Source: Magnolia sinica (taxonomy: Eukaryota; Streptophyta; Magnoliopsida; Magnoliales; Magnoliaceae). From it: a stretch of 64,000 bases of DNA. The notes beneath the pieces are model-generated. The model was given only the letters and a program-made list of their open reading frames with translations. It did not search any database and had not been told where the DNA came from. The DNA is taken from the NCBI RefSeq assembly GCF_029962835.1, contig NC_080583.1:1364001-1428000 (forward strand). Reading direction: 5' to 3'. The position numbers and the translations under genes are program-made. Of the stretch, positions 22,680 to 36,200 are shown piece after piece (the stretch's first letter is position 1; each line of letters begins with the position of its first letter).

Positions 22680-24329
22680 GTCCCGATGTGTCGTCTCACT
22701 TCCAGGACCATGTTCGACCAATCACAAAATACACGTACGCATGCCACATGTGCAAGACGACATAGACAACATTATCCAAACTGTCGATCTGATTGCATCT
22801 GGGCCGTTGGTTTGGGGTACAAATCTTATCACATTGGCAATCACGTCAAAACTCCCTATTCCAAAAGGAGAACGGATCAACTTCGGATAATGGCGCTACA
22901 ACCTGTGGCGCCGTACCATCTCTTCCCACTCACACGCCACTTGTGTATCACATCCGTACCATGAAAATGGTGGGCCCTTCCATGAAGATCACCATTCTCT
23001 AAAATCAGGCTTATCCACTAACTAGCTGTGCCACAACTGTATGTAGATTGAGATCGTCGGTCACGCATTTATTCCAATGACGTGGCCCATCTGATGAACT
23101 AACCAACATGAATTTTTTTTTCTACAAAGATGATCATTATTGCAGACCTACAATTTTCATGGTACGGATGTTCTATACGTATGACATATGGCAGGAAAAC
23201 TGGTACGGTGCTGCAAATCGCAGTGCCATTTCCTGTAGGTGGTCATTTCTCTTTCAAACGAGGAAAATAGAAGCCAGACAATATAGCTTAAGTAGGACAT
23301 TTCAGACAATTTGAAGGTGAATGGTAGCCATCAATTTATAATCATGGCCCCACCACAGGCAGATAATTAGGAGGGTGACATGTCTTGGACGCAAAGAAAT
23401 CCTCACCACATACTAATTTAAATAACACAAAATCTCAATTAAAATTCGAGCACGTATACACAAATGCAAGGTACAAAAAACATAGTCGCATTGATTTGTT
23501 GTGGACCACCAGAATATATGTGGATTTCACAGAAAGCCGTCGTGACACGGATGCTTGTGTGAACCCAGACCATGGATAGCTAAAGGACATGATCCAAAGA
23601 AAAAGGAGAGAAAACGTAGATTCTTCTGTTAGTTTTACACCATTTAAAAATAGTGGGGCCTAGTCCTGATCACATGTGACACTGATCCAGGTAATCCAAA
23701 TAGTGGGTCTTGATGTGAATGAAGCATATATAAAAAATCACATCGATCAAGTAATCCTGACCATCCAATTTGAGAGTAAAATAGTTAGTGGTCGAAGTGA
23801 CAAATCAGATGGTTAATGTTATCTTTTTGGTGCAAATTTTCAATGAATCTCCATAGACAGTTGGCTCACCAGTTTGGACGGTCTGGATTGCTGTAAACCA
23901 TGCCATGTGTACATTTAAAGATTACATTTTTTTTAAAAAAAAATGGTAGTGGATCCGATGAGGCCTATTAACGTCAAGGTTCATTAGGATATGGAAGTGG
24001 AGTCATTTCATTGGCCGGCTAAATATGCTCTAATACACTTTATCCGATAATCTTTTAAAAGATGGTGGGCCCTCTTTATCATGGATGTGGCGGGCCAACG
24101 CAATGGCTGCTCCACGTCACAGCTTGACAGGACTTACCTCAGCCTGACCAATTTGCTCCCTTTTCATATACTGCCCAACTAATGCAAATTAGGAGTCGAG
24201 CACAAAATATCTATACCTAACTAGATTCTAATTAGTCATTTGGATCATACACTCACATGGAGGCGCCATGATATACGTGCAGCATTCTTGAAGACCAATA
24301 ATAGATCATGCGATAGATGGACTATTGGC

Positions 24330-24330
<1 letters not shown>
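22680..24330. other. spacer, nothing recognised
   Basis: No coding or RNA signal that I can support. Short overlapping frames occur on the plus strand between 22.6 and 23.6 kb, without family resemblance. Confidence 0.5.

Positions 24331-24394
<64 letters not shown>
24331..24394. repeat. compound (TA)n(GA)n microsatellite
   Basis: Alternating TA then GA runs, interrupted once by a second TATATATA. Confidence 0.95.
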
Positions 24395-24397
<3 letters not shown>

Positions 24398-24399
24398 AT

Positions 24400-27300
24400 T
24401 CATGGTCAATGCACAAATCATCAGCGGTTCAGTGACTTGAATGGTTAAAGGGATATGACTGTTATGAGGTGACCTGATGCATTTGTATGATTAACCATGC
24501 TGGTATCATTAGGTTTTGAGACCTGGCACCATCCTTTTAACTATTAGGTAGACAATGTTGCTGCCATGTGAAGTATGTATATTTTCAATTTTTGTATTTC
24601 TTGTCATATGTACGTACATATATACACAAGTAACAAAGGGAGGGATTAGTAGGAGACGTTATTCTGTTGATACGATAGAGAACACCTTCATCCATTTCTT
24701 TCAAATAAAACTTTTATTTTTTATTTTTTCATATATATTCAATTAAAAACCACTATTTGATTAACATCTATTTAGGGTCTCGATGCATGACTTAATGGTA
24801 AGTACTATATGTTTTAACACTGAAGTCATGGTTTTGAGTGCTAGTGTGTTATACCTTGAGGGGGCCATGTGACAAATTGTTATAGTTGGCCATTGATCAT
24901 GGAAAAAGATGGTATGGTGAGATTAGGGAGTTTGGTTATTGAGAAGAGAGCAGGAGATAGGGTTGAGTTAGCAACCCCATTGCAATGAATACACGGGGAA
25001 AGGAATTTTTTTTTTTTAAAAGGCCCGCATTTACATTTAAAAAAAAAAACATACGAAATTACCAATGCCATGATGCTCTCTCCATCATTTTAGCAATTCA
25101 CAATCTCGATTTCTGATTTTTCAATTAGATTTGGGGCGTTGTGTGACTTTCCCATTCTAAAAGTGTGCCCGCTTGAGAAGTGCATTGGCTAGACTTTCGC
25201 CGCTGGAACTATTCACCTGGGGCCCACATTTTAGACGATTTGAATGTTTTGTCCCTGTGTAACAACGGCGTGCATGCCGTGCCACAGGCAAATAGTAAAT
25301 TTTGTAGCTTGGGGTGCTTGTGGTGAGCATTTAGTTGTTGCTATTGCCTCCTTTAGAAGTTAGATCTTACTGGCAGCCCACTTAGGTGGCCCACTACTTT
25401 CATCAAGGGGCTCTCTTGGCCATCTTGATCTTCAAACATGCAATTCCTGCATTTGTGAGTTCTTGTGCTTGGAGGATATACGTGCATAGCATTCCTCTTC
25501 AGCAAGAAGGCTCTTCGTTTCAATTCCTTGAACCGTAGCGATAACCCATTCACACTAAACATAGCCACAAGCATGTAAATCCAGACCGTCCAAAGCACCT
25601 CTTCATCAATGCATCCCAAATTAATACTAATCAGATTATCCTGACCGTTGAGTTGTGGTCATCAAGGCATCGAATAGATGGCTAAATGAAAACATTTAAG
25701 GAGTCAGATTCAATGACTAAATCAGATTGTCAAGATCATCTAGTTAGTGAAAATTTTGAGTTTTACTGCACCTAGAAAAGGGCCCACAACATGAACCATA
25801 TGGATTGATCATGTATGCCATTGTCCTGTAACTAAGGATAACAAGAGTATTTTTTAGACCTTAAAATAATCCAAGAAAAAATAAAAACCATATACACTTG
25901 TTAGAAGTGAGGCACGCAATAAAAGAACACTTGGGGAAATATTTCATTTTACACGCACGCTTGTATTAGCTTTTATTTGGATATGTATGCTGCAAGTTAA
26001 GCCTTTTGAGAAACAATAACACTACTATGAATTGTATATAATTGAAATATTCCATAAATCTTAAAATAACTAATGAAATGATTATGTGCTTATATTAAAT
26101 GTAGAGCATGTAATAAATAAGCATTTAGAGAAATGTTTGCTTTTTAATGTGGGCCTAGCCCTTATGTTGTATTATTTTCTAATGGGAGATGTTAAGTTTA
26201 TTAAAGTTTTTTGAAACATATCAAAGTTATAAAAAATTCTTGTTAATTCAAACATGACCCAATGAAAAAATATCATATGTTGAAAGTAAGGTGGCAGTAA
26301 AATAATGTTTTTATTTATTTATTATTGAGTCACAAATAAAGAGCCACAGGATTTCCCAATTTTGTTAGAATATATCTTAAATTATCACCTTGAGATATGT
26401 AAGAACTGTATAGTAATTAGATTTGAACATTTTTCTAATGACCCAAATCCTATATATAATAGGGCTTATTTGGAGATAGGATTTCAAAATAAAAATAAAA
26501 ATAAAAATCTAGGTTGAATGTTAGGGCCTTTGATAAAACTAAGGTTTTGACTACTGTCCCGTTAAAAGAAAAAAAAAAGGGTCAAATTATCGAAGGGTTG
26601 AAATAGTGTAATCCAAATAATTATTAGTTTGCCCATCCAAAAAAAGTTGACTCATCCCATAAACGGTTTAGATAATCACAAGATTACCCCAATTCAAAGG
26701 GTTAAATCGTAACTTATTAAATGCTATGCATTTATATATCAAACCTCTCCTTGAGTAGAAAGGAGGACAGCAAGTTCCACATGCATCCCATCAAATGACA
26801 ATCTCACGTCAAATTAGGTCGGGAAATGATATGACCTGGAGTAAGACTCACCCTACTCCAAATCATCAAGTGGGCCATTCCATGCAAAAATAATGGAAGT
26901 ATAAAAAGACACACTGATCACATTCAATGCATACGTGTGACATTTTAGATGAATGGCCTAATTTCCTGACCAGTTCAACTTCATTCAATTCTATGCGACC
27001 TTATCATACATGTTTAATAGTAAATAAATATAGCAGCGGACCTTAGGAAGTTTTTAAGGGCGTGTTTGGCCCGTCAAATCCCATGGTAATAAAAGGGATG
27101 AGATTGCATTGACATTATCATCACTGGATGTCAGGCATTGTCTACCATTGCTAAAATATCAAGCAATCTTATTTGGAACGGCCAAGTGATTCCAGACTTC
27201 CATGAGTGCCTGAGTAGCATTATGTTTGAATGGCCCAAGTAACTCCATAATTCTATGAGATTCGTACCTGGTTACGTTTGGGTTGTTGGTACGGTTCACT

Positions 27301-27400
27301 TGAGATTTGTATCTCTTCATTTTTTCAATCATGCATGAGCTGCAAAAACCGTTGAAAGGTGGGATACACTGTCTGGGCTGCACCATCTGGTGGATCCTGA
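24400..27400. other. 3-kb spacer, no gene seen
   Basis: AT-rich. The only sizeable frame (25619-25353, minus, 88 codons) resembles nothing known. A possible PIF-like end (TTAAGGGCGTGTTTGG) lies near 27055, with no partner found. Confidence 0.5.
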
Positions 27401-27821
27401 GCCGGACTGTTCCGAGTTACTGGCTTGTGTCTGATGGCTACCATGATGTATGGATTTTATCTGCATCATTTATCTATCTTGTCATGTAAAATTTTTTTTT
27501 TCCTTAAAGTAAAACTTAAAAAATGAGCCAAAGGCTAAAGTGTAACACACCCGCCAATTAACACCTACTCTTGAAAACTTGGTGTGGACACGGAAGTTTT
27601 GGATCATGCTCATATTCATGCTGTCCCTTTATGTGATGTGAACGTATGAACAGGTTGGGCAGAGACTCTAACATCACGATGGGCCAGTAAGGTTTCATCT
27701 GTGGGGTCATTATCATTGTTATTTGCTGTTGTGTCGCTCACTTGAGCCCTGTATTTGCCTAATTTTCCGGCTTAAATTCTAAAATAACATACCAAATTGT
27801 ATAGACGCTGTGGATAAAACA

Positions 27822-28423
27822 GGAAGCCGATTGGCTGGTGCACCACACACCACCTAGCTGCTGTAGGTACATGTCATGGGAAGACGATCATTGACGCTCC
27901 TCAAGCTCCGAGTTGCATGGACGGTTCAAAGGAGATCAAAATTACATGGCCCCACGGTGATGGATTTATTATATCTACACGGTTTATCTAATTTTAGAGG
28001 TAATTTAAAATATTATTGAAAAAATAAATCATATCCAAAGATCATATGAGCCACACAACAAATAGCAGTAGGGATAATGATTTTCACCGTTAAACCATCC
28101 ATAGAGCCCACCGCAATATTTATTTTCTATCCAATCTGTACATAAGGCCAAAAAGATATTAATGAGGTGGAAAAACAAATTTCATATTTATTCAGAAGTA
28201 TTTTCTATCCAATCTGTACATAAGGCCAAAAAGATATTAATGAGGTGGAAAAACAAATTTCATATTTATTCAAAACTTCTGACCTAAAAAGGTTTCAATG
28301 GTAGACGTTGAATCCCCTACTCCTTTTGCAGTGTGGTCCACTTGCTAGTTAGATCCGTTAGCTTGACAAATGGATGGACAGTTTTTGGATCTAACACATA
28401 CCTCGACCAGCCGATCCGCTTCC
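27822..28423. mobile_element. nested Mutator-like MITE with 10-bp target duplication
   Basis: Ends GGAAGCCGATTGGCTGGT and ACCAGCCGATCCGCTTCC are inverted. GGATAAAACA flanks it exactly (27812-27821 and 28424-28433), of Mutator type (9-11 bp). It sits inside the end of an older family member and holds an internal 74-bp duplication. Confidence 0.85.
28121..28272. repeat. 74-bp direct duplication with 4-bp spacer
   Basis: 28121-28194 and 28199-28272 are identical over the compared bases, each starting TATTTTCTATCCAATC. The spacer is GAAG. The copy count elsewhere in the family is one, so this is local and recent. Confidence 0.95.
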
Positions 28424-28799
28424 GGATAAAACACACATAAAGCTGGGTACGGCCGAACTCGGGACACGTGGGGTTGTACCCACTGCTTCGTGCAGCAGTG
28501 CGTACGGTGGGGCTACAAATCCCAATGGAAAACATCACATGTAAAATACGTTACATCGGGACTTTAACCTTTGAATCTTAGCCACATTCCAATTATCCAA
28601 GCCGTTTATCTTAGAGTATTTTGACCCTTTGATAATTCCTTTACTTTGAACATGGACGGGTCACCGTAACCATCGTACAATCAAAGGATTGAAATATCCA
28701 ATGCGAGAGGAACTCCCAATTACACAAACGGCTCGTCTCAAGCTGACATTTGTGGTTTCTCTTCATTCAGATCTGTGTCATCCTATGAATAGCTTTGAT

Positions 28800-28985
28800 G
28801 GCAAATAAGAATTACGGTGGGCCTCAGGTAGTTTTTAACGGTGAGTGTTCAATCACCACTGTTCCCTGTGGTGTGGTTCACCTGAGACATGGATTTGTTT
28901 CGTTTTTTGCCTCATGGTCCAGAATGATCTTGAAAAACAGATGGACGGCGAAGATATAAAACGAACAGATCAATGTGGGCCCACA
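28800..28985. mobile_element. half copy of the Mutator-like MITE family
   Basis: Only the right half is recognisable: ATCACCACTGTTCCCTGTGG, GGACGGCGAAGATATAAAAC, GTGGGCCCACAG. No left half is seen. Confidence 0.5.
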
Positions 28986-29366
28986 GTCACGGATAAAGGC
29001 CAAATCCAATAGCTACGTATCTTTCTAATACCATCCCGGCGGATTCGAGCAACCCCAGTTTGCTAATTATACACGCGAGTGCGAGCTCTCCCATCTCGGT
29101 AGCCGCATGAGAAAATATTTTAAACTTTAGAGGGATATGATATTTCCATCAGAAGGGTACGCTTTCAAGATCTTCTGTCCTAAACAAAACAAATGGACGG
29201 CCAGATCATATAAAACAAATCAACGGTCAGAAAATGTTTATGACCAATAGTTTACTCTATATAGTGGGGCACGCATCTGATGAATCAAAAAGACTGAGAA
29301 GAAAATATGATAATTCTTTCTAAACTATATGGAAGTCTCAGATCTTGCACAAGTGGTCCATATCGG

Positions 29367-29372
29367 CACGTG
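29367..29372 (+). promoter_or_regulatory. G-box CACGTG in the JAC1 promoter
   Basis: CACGTG in the context GGCACGTGTAG, about 85 bp before the TATA box. The G-box is the core site of plant light-response regulation (bZIP and bHLH factors). Another CACGTG lies at 28465-28470. Function is inferred. Confidence 0.45.
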
Positions 29373-29456
29373 TAGCTACACACGCGCGAGGAATTAACAA
29401 ACCTAATCCAAACAGAAAACGAGCGGGAAGGAGAAGAAAATCTCACTGTCCCTTCG

Positions 29457-29464
29457 TATATATA
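29457..29464 (+). promoter_or_regulatory. TATA box of the JAC1 gene
   Basis: TATATATA in CTTCGTATATATATCAG, followed by a pyrimidine-rich leader beginning near 29490. The position fits a transcription start around 29485-29500. Confidence 0.5.
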
Positions 29465-29711
29465 TCAGTTCACGACGAAAGTTCAGTAGACATCTGCTCT
29501 CGTTCTTCTTCCTACTGTCTTCTTCCTATCCGCCGAACGTGTGGCTGCCATCCAACAAAACCCTAACCCCAATTTTCTCCTCCTCTCGTTTTCTCTCCTT
29601 TAAAATTCCAAATCCCAGCTTTCTCCCCTTTCCATTCCTCTCAAATCTCCTCAGAAATTTCCAGATTCCCTGAAACGGGAAAAGCAAAAGCCTTTGAATT
29701 TGCATATTCAA

Positions 29712-30034
29712 GAGCATCAGATCTCTACTGATCTAGATTCTTCTTGGAATTCAGTAGTTTTCAGTGAAGGATCGGAGAACGAATTGAGAGGATGTGCGTT
29801 TTTCTGCTTCTGCTGCAGTCAGATCTCGAGTCCGTACTCTGAATTTTGTATTTGAATCCTTGTTTTCGGTAAGTGTTTCCGAGAGCATCAGATCTCTGAT
29901 GGTCTATTTCTTCTTGGAATTCAGTAGTTTTTGGTGAAGGATCGGAGAACGAATTCAGAGGATATGCGTATTTCTGCTTCGGCCACAGTCAGTACTCTGA
30001 AACTTGGTATTTGAACCCCTGTTTTCGGTAAGTG
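29712..30034 (+). repeat. duplicated 5'-leader block with two splice donors and two upstream ORFs
   Basis: Copy 1 (29712-29875) and copy 2 (29883-30034) share GAGCATCAGATCTCT, TTCTTGGAATTCAGTAGTTT and GAAGGATCGGAGAACGAATT, and both end TTTTCG|GTAAGTG, a strong splice donor. A branch/acceptor TGATTTAG ends at 30238, so a leader intron 29869-30238 or 30028-30238 is likely. Each copy holds a 16-codon upstream ORF (29792-29842 and 29964-30014). The peptides are not alike because of indels. The use of each donor is unknown. Confidence 0.75.
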
Positions 30035-30257
30035 ATCTTGGGAGTGAGGATTTCTGTTTTCAAGTTAAAAAACAGTTGCTGGAAGCATTCGATCTGGAAA
30101 TTGCGGTTAGTTTTGTAAGAATTTTGGAGTTCTACGTTTGGATGAGATTTCCTGCCCTTTTTGCTTTTGAATTTCAGCCATTGGATGAGGTTTTCTTGCT
30201 ACGTTTTGGCAATCTGGTTGATTGATTGATTGATTTAGATATTGCTTGCCAAGTGAT

Positions 30258-33200
30258 ATGGAGAAATTGTCCTACAGAGATAATGTTTTTTTGGGATATG
30301 TTTCCCGGAGATCACTTGGGAACCTGAGCTCTTCTTCTAAGATTCCAAACAGAAGTCCGGACATTGATTTTGATGATGTTTTTGGTGGGCCACCGAGGTG
30401 TTCGATGACGGAGATGCGACACAGCCTTGGCAAATCTGCGAATTCATATTTGTTAAGTGGTGGAGAAGATACACCTTCGCCTAATAGTCCATGGTTGGCT
30501 CTGAGCGAGAAGCCTGTGTTCGGTGACGACAGCCCAAGCCGGAGGAAACATCTGAGTGGTGATTTCTTCGATGACATTTTCAAAGGTGAGGAATCTTCAA
30601 GTTCCACGCCGAGGAAACCTGACAGCGATATTTTTTCTTCTGCTCCAGCTTCTCGGATTTTAAGCCCGGCACGCCCTTTACCACCAAACCGCGAACCATT
30701 CATTGGAGCGTCATCACTGCCTGCACACCTCAGGTTATTTTTCTCCTCTCACTTTTGTTCTCCTAACTAAAGTAGGAGAATGCCTCTATGACATTTGGGC
30801 GAAAACATCTCTGTTGTATGCATGGCAGTTATGCAGGGCGGTCAGTACCAATGAGGCACCAAGTGAATGGGGCATATTGCAAATGTCAAGGTGATCAGAC
30901 TGTGGCAGCCATTCAATCGGTGGCCTTAAAAGGGGGTGGTTAACTCAAGAAGTAAGAAATGGTGTGCAAAACACTGAGTGAAAATAGCAACAATTGGATA
31001 GTCAGAGTTGTCCAGTTACCACAAATTTTCTCATATAGCCATTAACATGGTCGCTCACCAGATCGATAGTCCTGATCGCCATACATGTTTGCCATGCGCA
31101 CTGCAGAAGGGACTTCATAGAGTTTCAATGAGGTGCTCGTTATCGGCAATCCTCTAGCAGTAAAGCATTTGATGCAACCAACGGATATCTAGGATATTAC
31201 GGGTCTGTAAAACACTGAAACTTTTGAATTTAAGGTGTCACACAATGCTCAATCTGAATTACTGGCATTTGTATTAAGGTAAGCATTTTGTAAATATGGG
31301 GCCCATCTTTCAGCAATCTGGTTTGTTTATCTTGTGGGCCCCCACCTGGGGTGAGAATGGAGCAAAATCTACCCCATCGAATGAATCCTTCCATCTGATC
31401 TGGGACATCTTCCTGCTGCATAAGAAGTATTGGCATACTTCCATTTTAACCTTCGATTGCAATAACCTAGAAGCATCTGAATTTTGGCATTATTCAATCC
31501 ACAGACCGAATTACCATCGTTTCATTTGTGCCAGCATTCTATACATGTTGATCTATCTTTCTGTCATCCAGATGTTCATCTGCTGAGCCCCATCCCATAT
31601 GTGTAAGGGACAAAAATATCCTATTTTGAACAATCCTAGCCATTCAATAGGTGGAGATCTTCCCGCTGGCTATATTTTCTTTTTAACCATCCATTTTATT
31701 TGAATTATTGGTTGACTAGGATAGTCCAACTGTACGGTTCTTTGCTGCATTGCCTGTCCAATGTCCATAGTGGGGCCCACCAGATGAACAGCCTAGAACA
31801 CTGAAGGGCGAGCTCCACATGTATGGACCGCTCGCCCAAGTGAAAAAATCTGTTACTCTGGCTAAGCATTTTATATTTCCTCAAATTTCAATATGGTATC
31901 TAGCACTGGAAATGCCACCCCTTGCGGCCTTTTCCAATTTATATCGCACTTCACTTTTTATGGTTGATATCATCTGCTTCTTTGTTCTTTCTTTTTCATA
32001 TTTTTCTGTTGCAGATGTGATAAGTCTCTTATTCTATTCAATGTGATGTTTACTGTACAGTTCCCTGTATAGAAGGTTGCAGTTATGTTGGTTTTGATGT
32101 TTGTTCTGTCTTCTTCCACTGGTTTTAAATTTTCAGCCTGTCCTCGAAACTGCCCAAAGGAATAGACTTACCGACGTTCCGTACTCCTAGTTGTAGTCCA
32201 ATTAGAAGCAAGGATGGTGGGTCAAATGGATTTGGATTTCTGTCTTCACCAAGCATTTGTGTGTCTAGACTCGCGACCCAAACAGTTGCCCAAACAATCC
32301 TAGGAGAAGATGACTCGAGAAATGATACTCGACCTTCTTATCGCCATAGCCGTTTATCCCATGAATTTTCTCTCAATGGTGATGGGTCATCAAAGGTCAC
32401 TGAATCTGCCATACAAGACACAGAAGGCCAATGTGTAGGGAAGAAGGATCGTGTTAGTTCAGAAGCATCTAATGACAACAACCAGTTTCACTTCTCTATA
32501 TACAAATGGGCAAGCAAAGGAGTAACTCTAATGATGCCTGCTAAGGGAAGAAATAGTTCAAATACAAAAGAACGGGGTAAAACTGAGAGCATAGTTAGTG
32601 GGTTACCTGCACCGGTTTTGCAAGGAGTCAATTTACCTTCTCAGGGTGAAACAATGTCAGCAGCAAGTAGTTCCTTCCGATTCCAATGTGATAGCCAAGA
32701 CAGTGTTTCATCCAAGGATATCAATATACTGAGAAAAGATAATGTTGATGAGGAAGCCATGCCTTCAGAACCTGAAGCGAGTGCCAGTTATACTCGTGAC
32801 AGTTATATCTCTGAAAAATCAGGTAAGCTTATGTCACTCACTATGGTATCTTTGGGACTAATGCAATGCTCTTAAGACATAATTCAGATGTGTCTCCTAA
32901 CAATGCAGGAAGGGAAAAAATCATACATTGTAGCGGTTCTGCTGGTCCACCTGTTGTAGGTTTCTGTAAGGGCGGTGTGAAAGAAGTTAACAAACCAGAA
33001 TTAAAGAGCCTTGGTTCCCTGTTAAAGTATAGTTCTGATGACCCAGGTAATTTCTGTCACAAGAGTTCAAATGTATTAGTTCAATGTAGTATTTCTAAAT
33101 GGCATTTTCTATATATATATAGGCAAGGAGGAGGTGGCTAAACGAGCCGGAGAGAAAGATGGTTCGCCAATACTAAAAAGTTCATCAGCAGGAGCTGTCG

Positions 33201-36200
33201 ATGATAGTGTAAAAGCAAAGAAACCAATTGGAAGAAAATCCATCTTAAATCATGCCAAGACCATTAGCCCCAACTTGCATAATGCACCTTTAAATTCAGA
33301 AGACAAAATGATAGGCAACAGAGTCAAGGGAAAGGTCAAAGAATTTGTCAAAATTTTCAATCAGGAAGCTTCTCCGAAGCTCGCATCTCATGTTGATGCT
33401 CGAGGTCACAATCCTAGGAGGAAAGAATCAGGTGCACGTGGAGCAGAGGACCTGGTATCTGTCTGTGCAACCAAGGATAAAATAAACAATGAGAATAGCA
33501 GTGGAACGTTTACGGATACCCCTGTTACGGTACACATGCTGCCATGTGATCTTTAAGAAGCTAATTAAGTACCCTAATTTAGTATTTTCGAAGATATCTC
33601 CTTGTTTCGAAAAAATTGATCCCACTGGAAGCTCACTGAGTTCTAATAATTGTTTCAGGTAGGTCAAATTCTGAAGAAAACAGTGGAAAAATTCACACAT
33701 GCAAATACCGATGCCCACAAAGTTCATGATTCTTCTTCAGAAAGGAATGACATCCCAGACTCATGCCCTGGTTAGTTCTTAATCAATCTATTTATTTTAC
33801 TGATGTAAAGCATGTCATATCTTCCCCTTTTGGAGGTGTGGTACTTCGGGGAAAGCAAATACATTGGCTGTGCGTTCATCAATTGGTTAGAAGTAACAAG
33901 CTAGCACAAGCAATTCATCCATGTTATTCAAGAGGATGTACATGAAACCAGCGTGGTCTAGATCCTTGACAAAATGGGATGCCCAATTAGTGGCATCCAT
34001 AAATACTTCTAGAGCTTTCAAGTTAGCTACCTGTCTGACAAGTGCACCCATGTGAGGATTCACATGACTTTTTGTCAATGGAACTAATGCTAAGATCAGG
34101 TTAATGATAACAAATGATGCCCAGAAGCCATTTGATCAATCAGTCCTTGCATCCTTTAGGTCCCGCTAGCTGATTGGATCTGTGGGGCGCTATGTTTAGT
34201 TATCTGGTGGGCCATGCATAAATTTTCTCTTAAGTACATCTCTGCACAAGTATATAACAGCCGAATGCCTATCAATTCAGTGATTAAAACTTCACTTGCT
34301 CTATTCATATGGTGCTGGAGTTGTATTAATAAAGAGAGAGAATGAAACATTTCCATTTGCTTCCATGATTCAATATAAGCATTCCATACACATGGAAAAC
34401 ATGTATGAGATCTAATCAATCATCAAATAGGCCCTACCTTGGCCTCGGATAGCTTAGATGCACACTGATTGGACAATCCTAACCCTTGCATTGGAGGGTC
34501 TGTAGGAAAATATGGATGGTCAAAGAAGCTTGTTTACTTATCTATAAGCATGTATTTTCTTTTCCCAAGATCCTCTAATGTAGTGATATGGATTTCCATA
34601 TTGGTGTCATTTTGGGGAATGACCCGTGCAAGGTATAGCCTACCTAATGATTGGTCTGGATCTCTTACACGACACCATATCTACATGAAGCAATTCACCG
34701 ATGAGCTATAAGCAAAGAAAGTAACCCTAACATGTGTGTATCAAGACTGAAAAGTTTCTAGAGTTGATCGTGGAATCATGGAGCTCCCAATAATATCAAA
34801 GCAGCAGCAGACATTCAGATCATTCAATTTGTGCCTCAATTCATACTGCTATTGTGTGTAAGCCCTTTTTCTTGTTGGACATCTAAGCAAAGGGCAGCCT
34901 TTTGAACATCATGTTCAATGCTTATGACCTTGTAAATTTCTTAGGTAGTAGTGTGATTGAAATGAAAGTTGGAAAGGTCTCAATATAATATTTCAGAATA
35001 TGTTTTGCATTCTTATTTTAATGAACTTTTGTGAACATAGCCTCATCTTTTGCGTCTCAAAACTGGCTCATATTTGGTATATTTAATAAGGTTTTTAGCA
35101 AATATGTTCTTATTCCCATATTCATTTGTGTTTGTTAGAATCTACTACAGAAGGTTTTAAGGATGCAATTGACAATATAGAGGAATCTGACTATGAAGAT
35201 ATCCATGTGAGCTGCCTGGTATGTGTCTTCTATTTTTCTTTCATACAGTTCTCATTGCTAGTAGTAGCAAAACATCTGCTCAAGGCGTGTGTAACGGTCG
35301 TTATGTGGCTGTATCGGCTGTTATGTAGTGGTAACGGTGCCAAGCATTATGCATTACAGGGTCGTAACATCCATTGTGGAAAAAATGATCCGTAACGGCC
35401 TCATAATGGCTGTTTACAGACCCCTTTACGGCCGTAACAGTCTATTACCGGGCTGATACAGGATTTTTTTTTTATTTTTCATTTTGTTTTTTTCAAAAGA
35501 ATTACAAAAGAGACCATAATGGCCGTTATGGCCCATATCGTAACAGTAACAGTGGTGTCTGTTACGGCATACCTCGCATCTGCTGTGTTCATAATCTGGT
35601 GCTGCTTTTATATATTGTGGAGGAATCTCAGTGTGCTACTTCTATTGTACTATCAAGGAAGTGCTAGGAAACACAGTGACGCAGACATTTTTGTGTTTTT
35701 GTTGTTGTTGTTTTTGATGCCAGGGAATACCAATCCAGAAAATATGTTTTCATTAACTTCTTCTAATATGAGGGTAGTTGCAATTTTAGATTGCAGAGAA
35801 ATCGCGAGGAGGGGGGGTGTGTGTGTCCTAGTCTGTTTCTTTTGAACTGATTGCAGGATCTATTCATTGAGTTTCCTATGATTAATCAAGATTTTCCTTT
35901 AAGAAACCCACAAAAAGATACCTTGAAATAGTAACAGAATTTCTCTTCCTGCAATCCGTAGTGAAATCCATTTCATTTTGCATTGTAGAGAACATGGATG
36001 CCTGTGAAAATGCAGAAACTGCCTACAAACGTACACAAACAAACACAGTGCATTCGCATACACCTGAAATTGATGACTTCTGCATATGAGATTGTCCTGC
36101 CAGAAATATGAGTGAACATTGCCTTTTTGGCTACAATAATCCCATCTTGTTCCCAAGAGCTCAAATCATTGATTTTTTGTGATTGATACTGGATCCAGAT

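Larger units (their letters stand above)
27400..28480. mobile_element. Mutator-like MITE family copy split by a nested copy
   Basis: The left part (27400-27821) carries ACCATGATGTATGGATTTTATC and decayed family interior, and stops at CTGTGGATAAAACA. The right inverted end resumes after the nested element as GGATAAAACACACATAAAGC. Both outer ends carry a CCGAGTT word in inverted orientation. Confidence 0.55.

Noticed and set aside
30246-30257. Start of the JAC1 frame at the upstream TTG
   Set aside because: The ATG at 30258 gives MEKLSYRD, which fits the family start; the codon before it is only an extension of the open frame.
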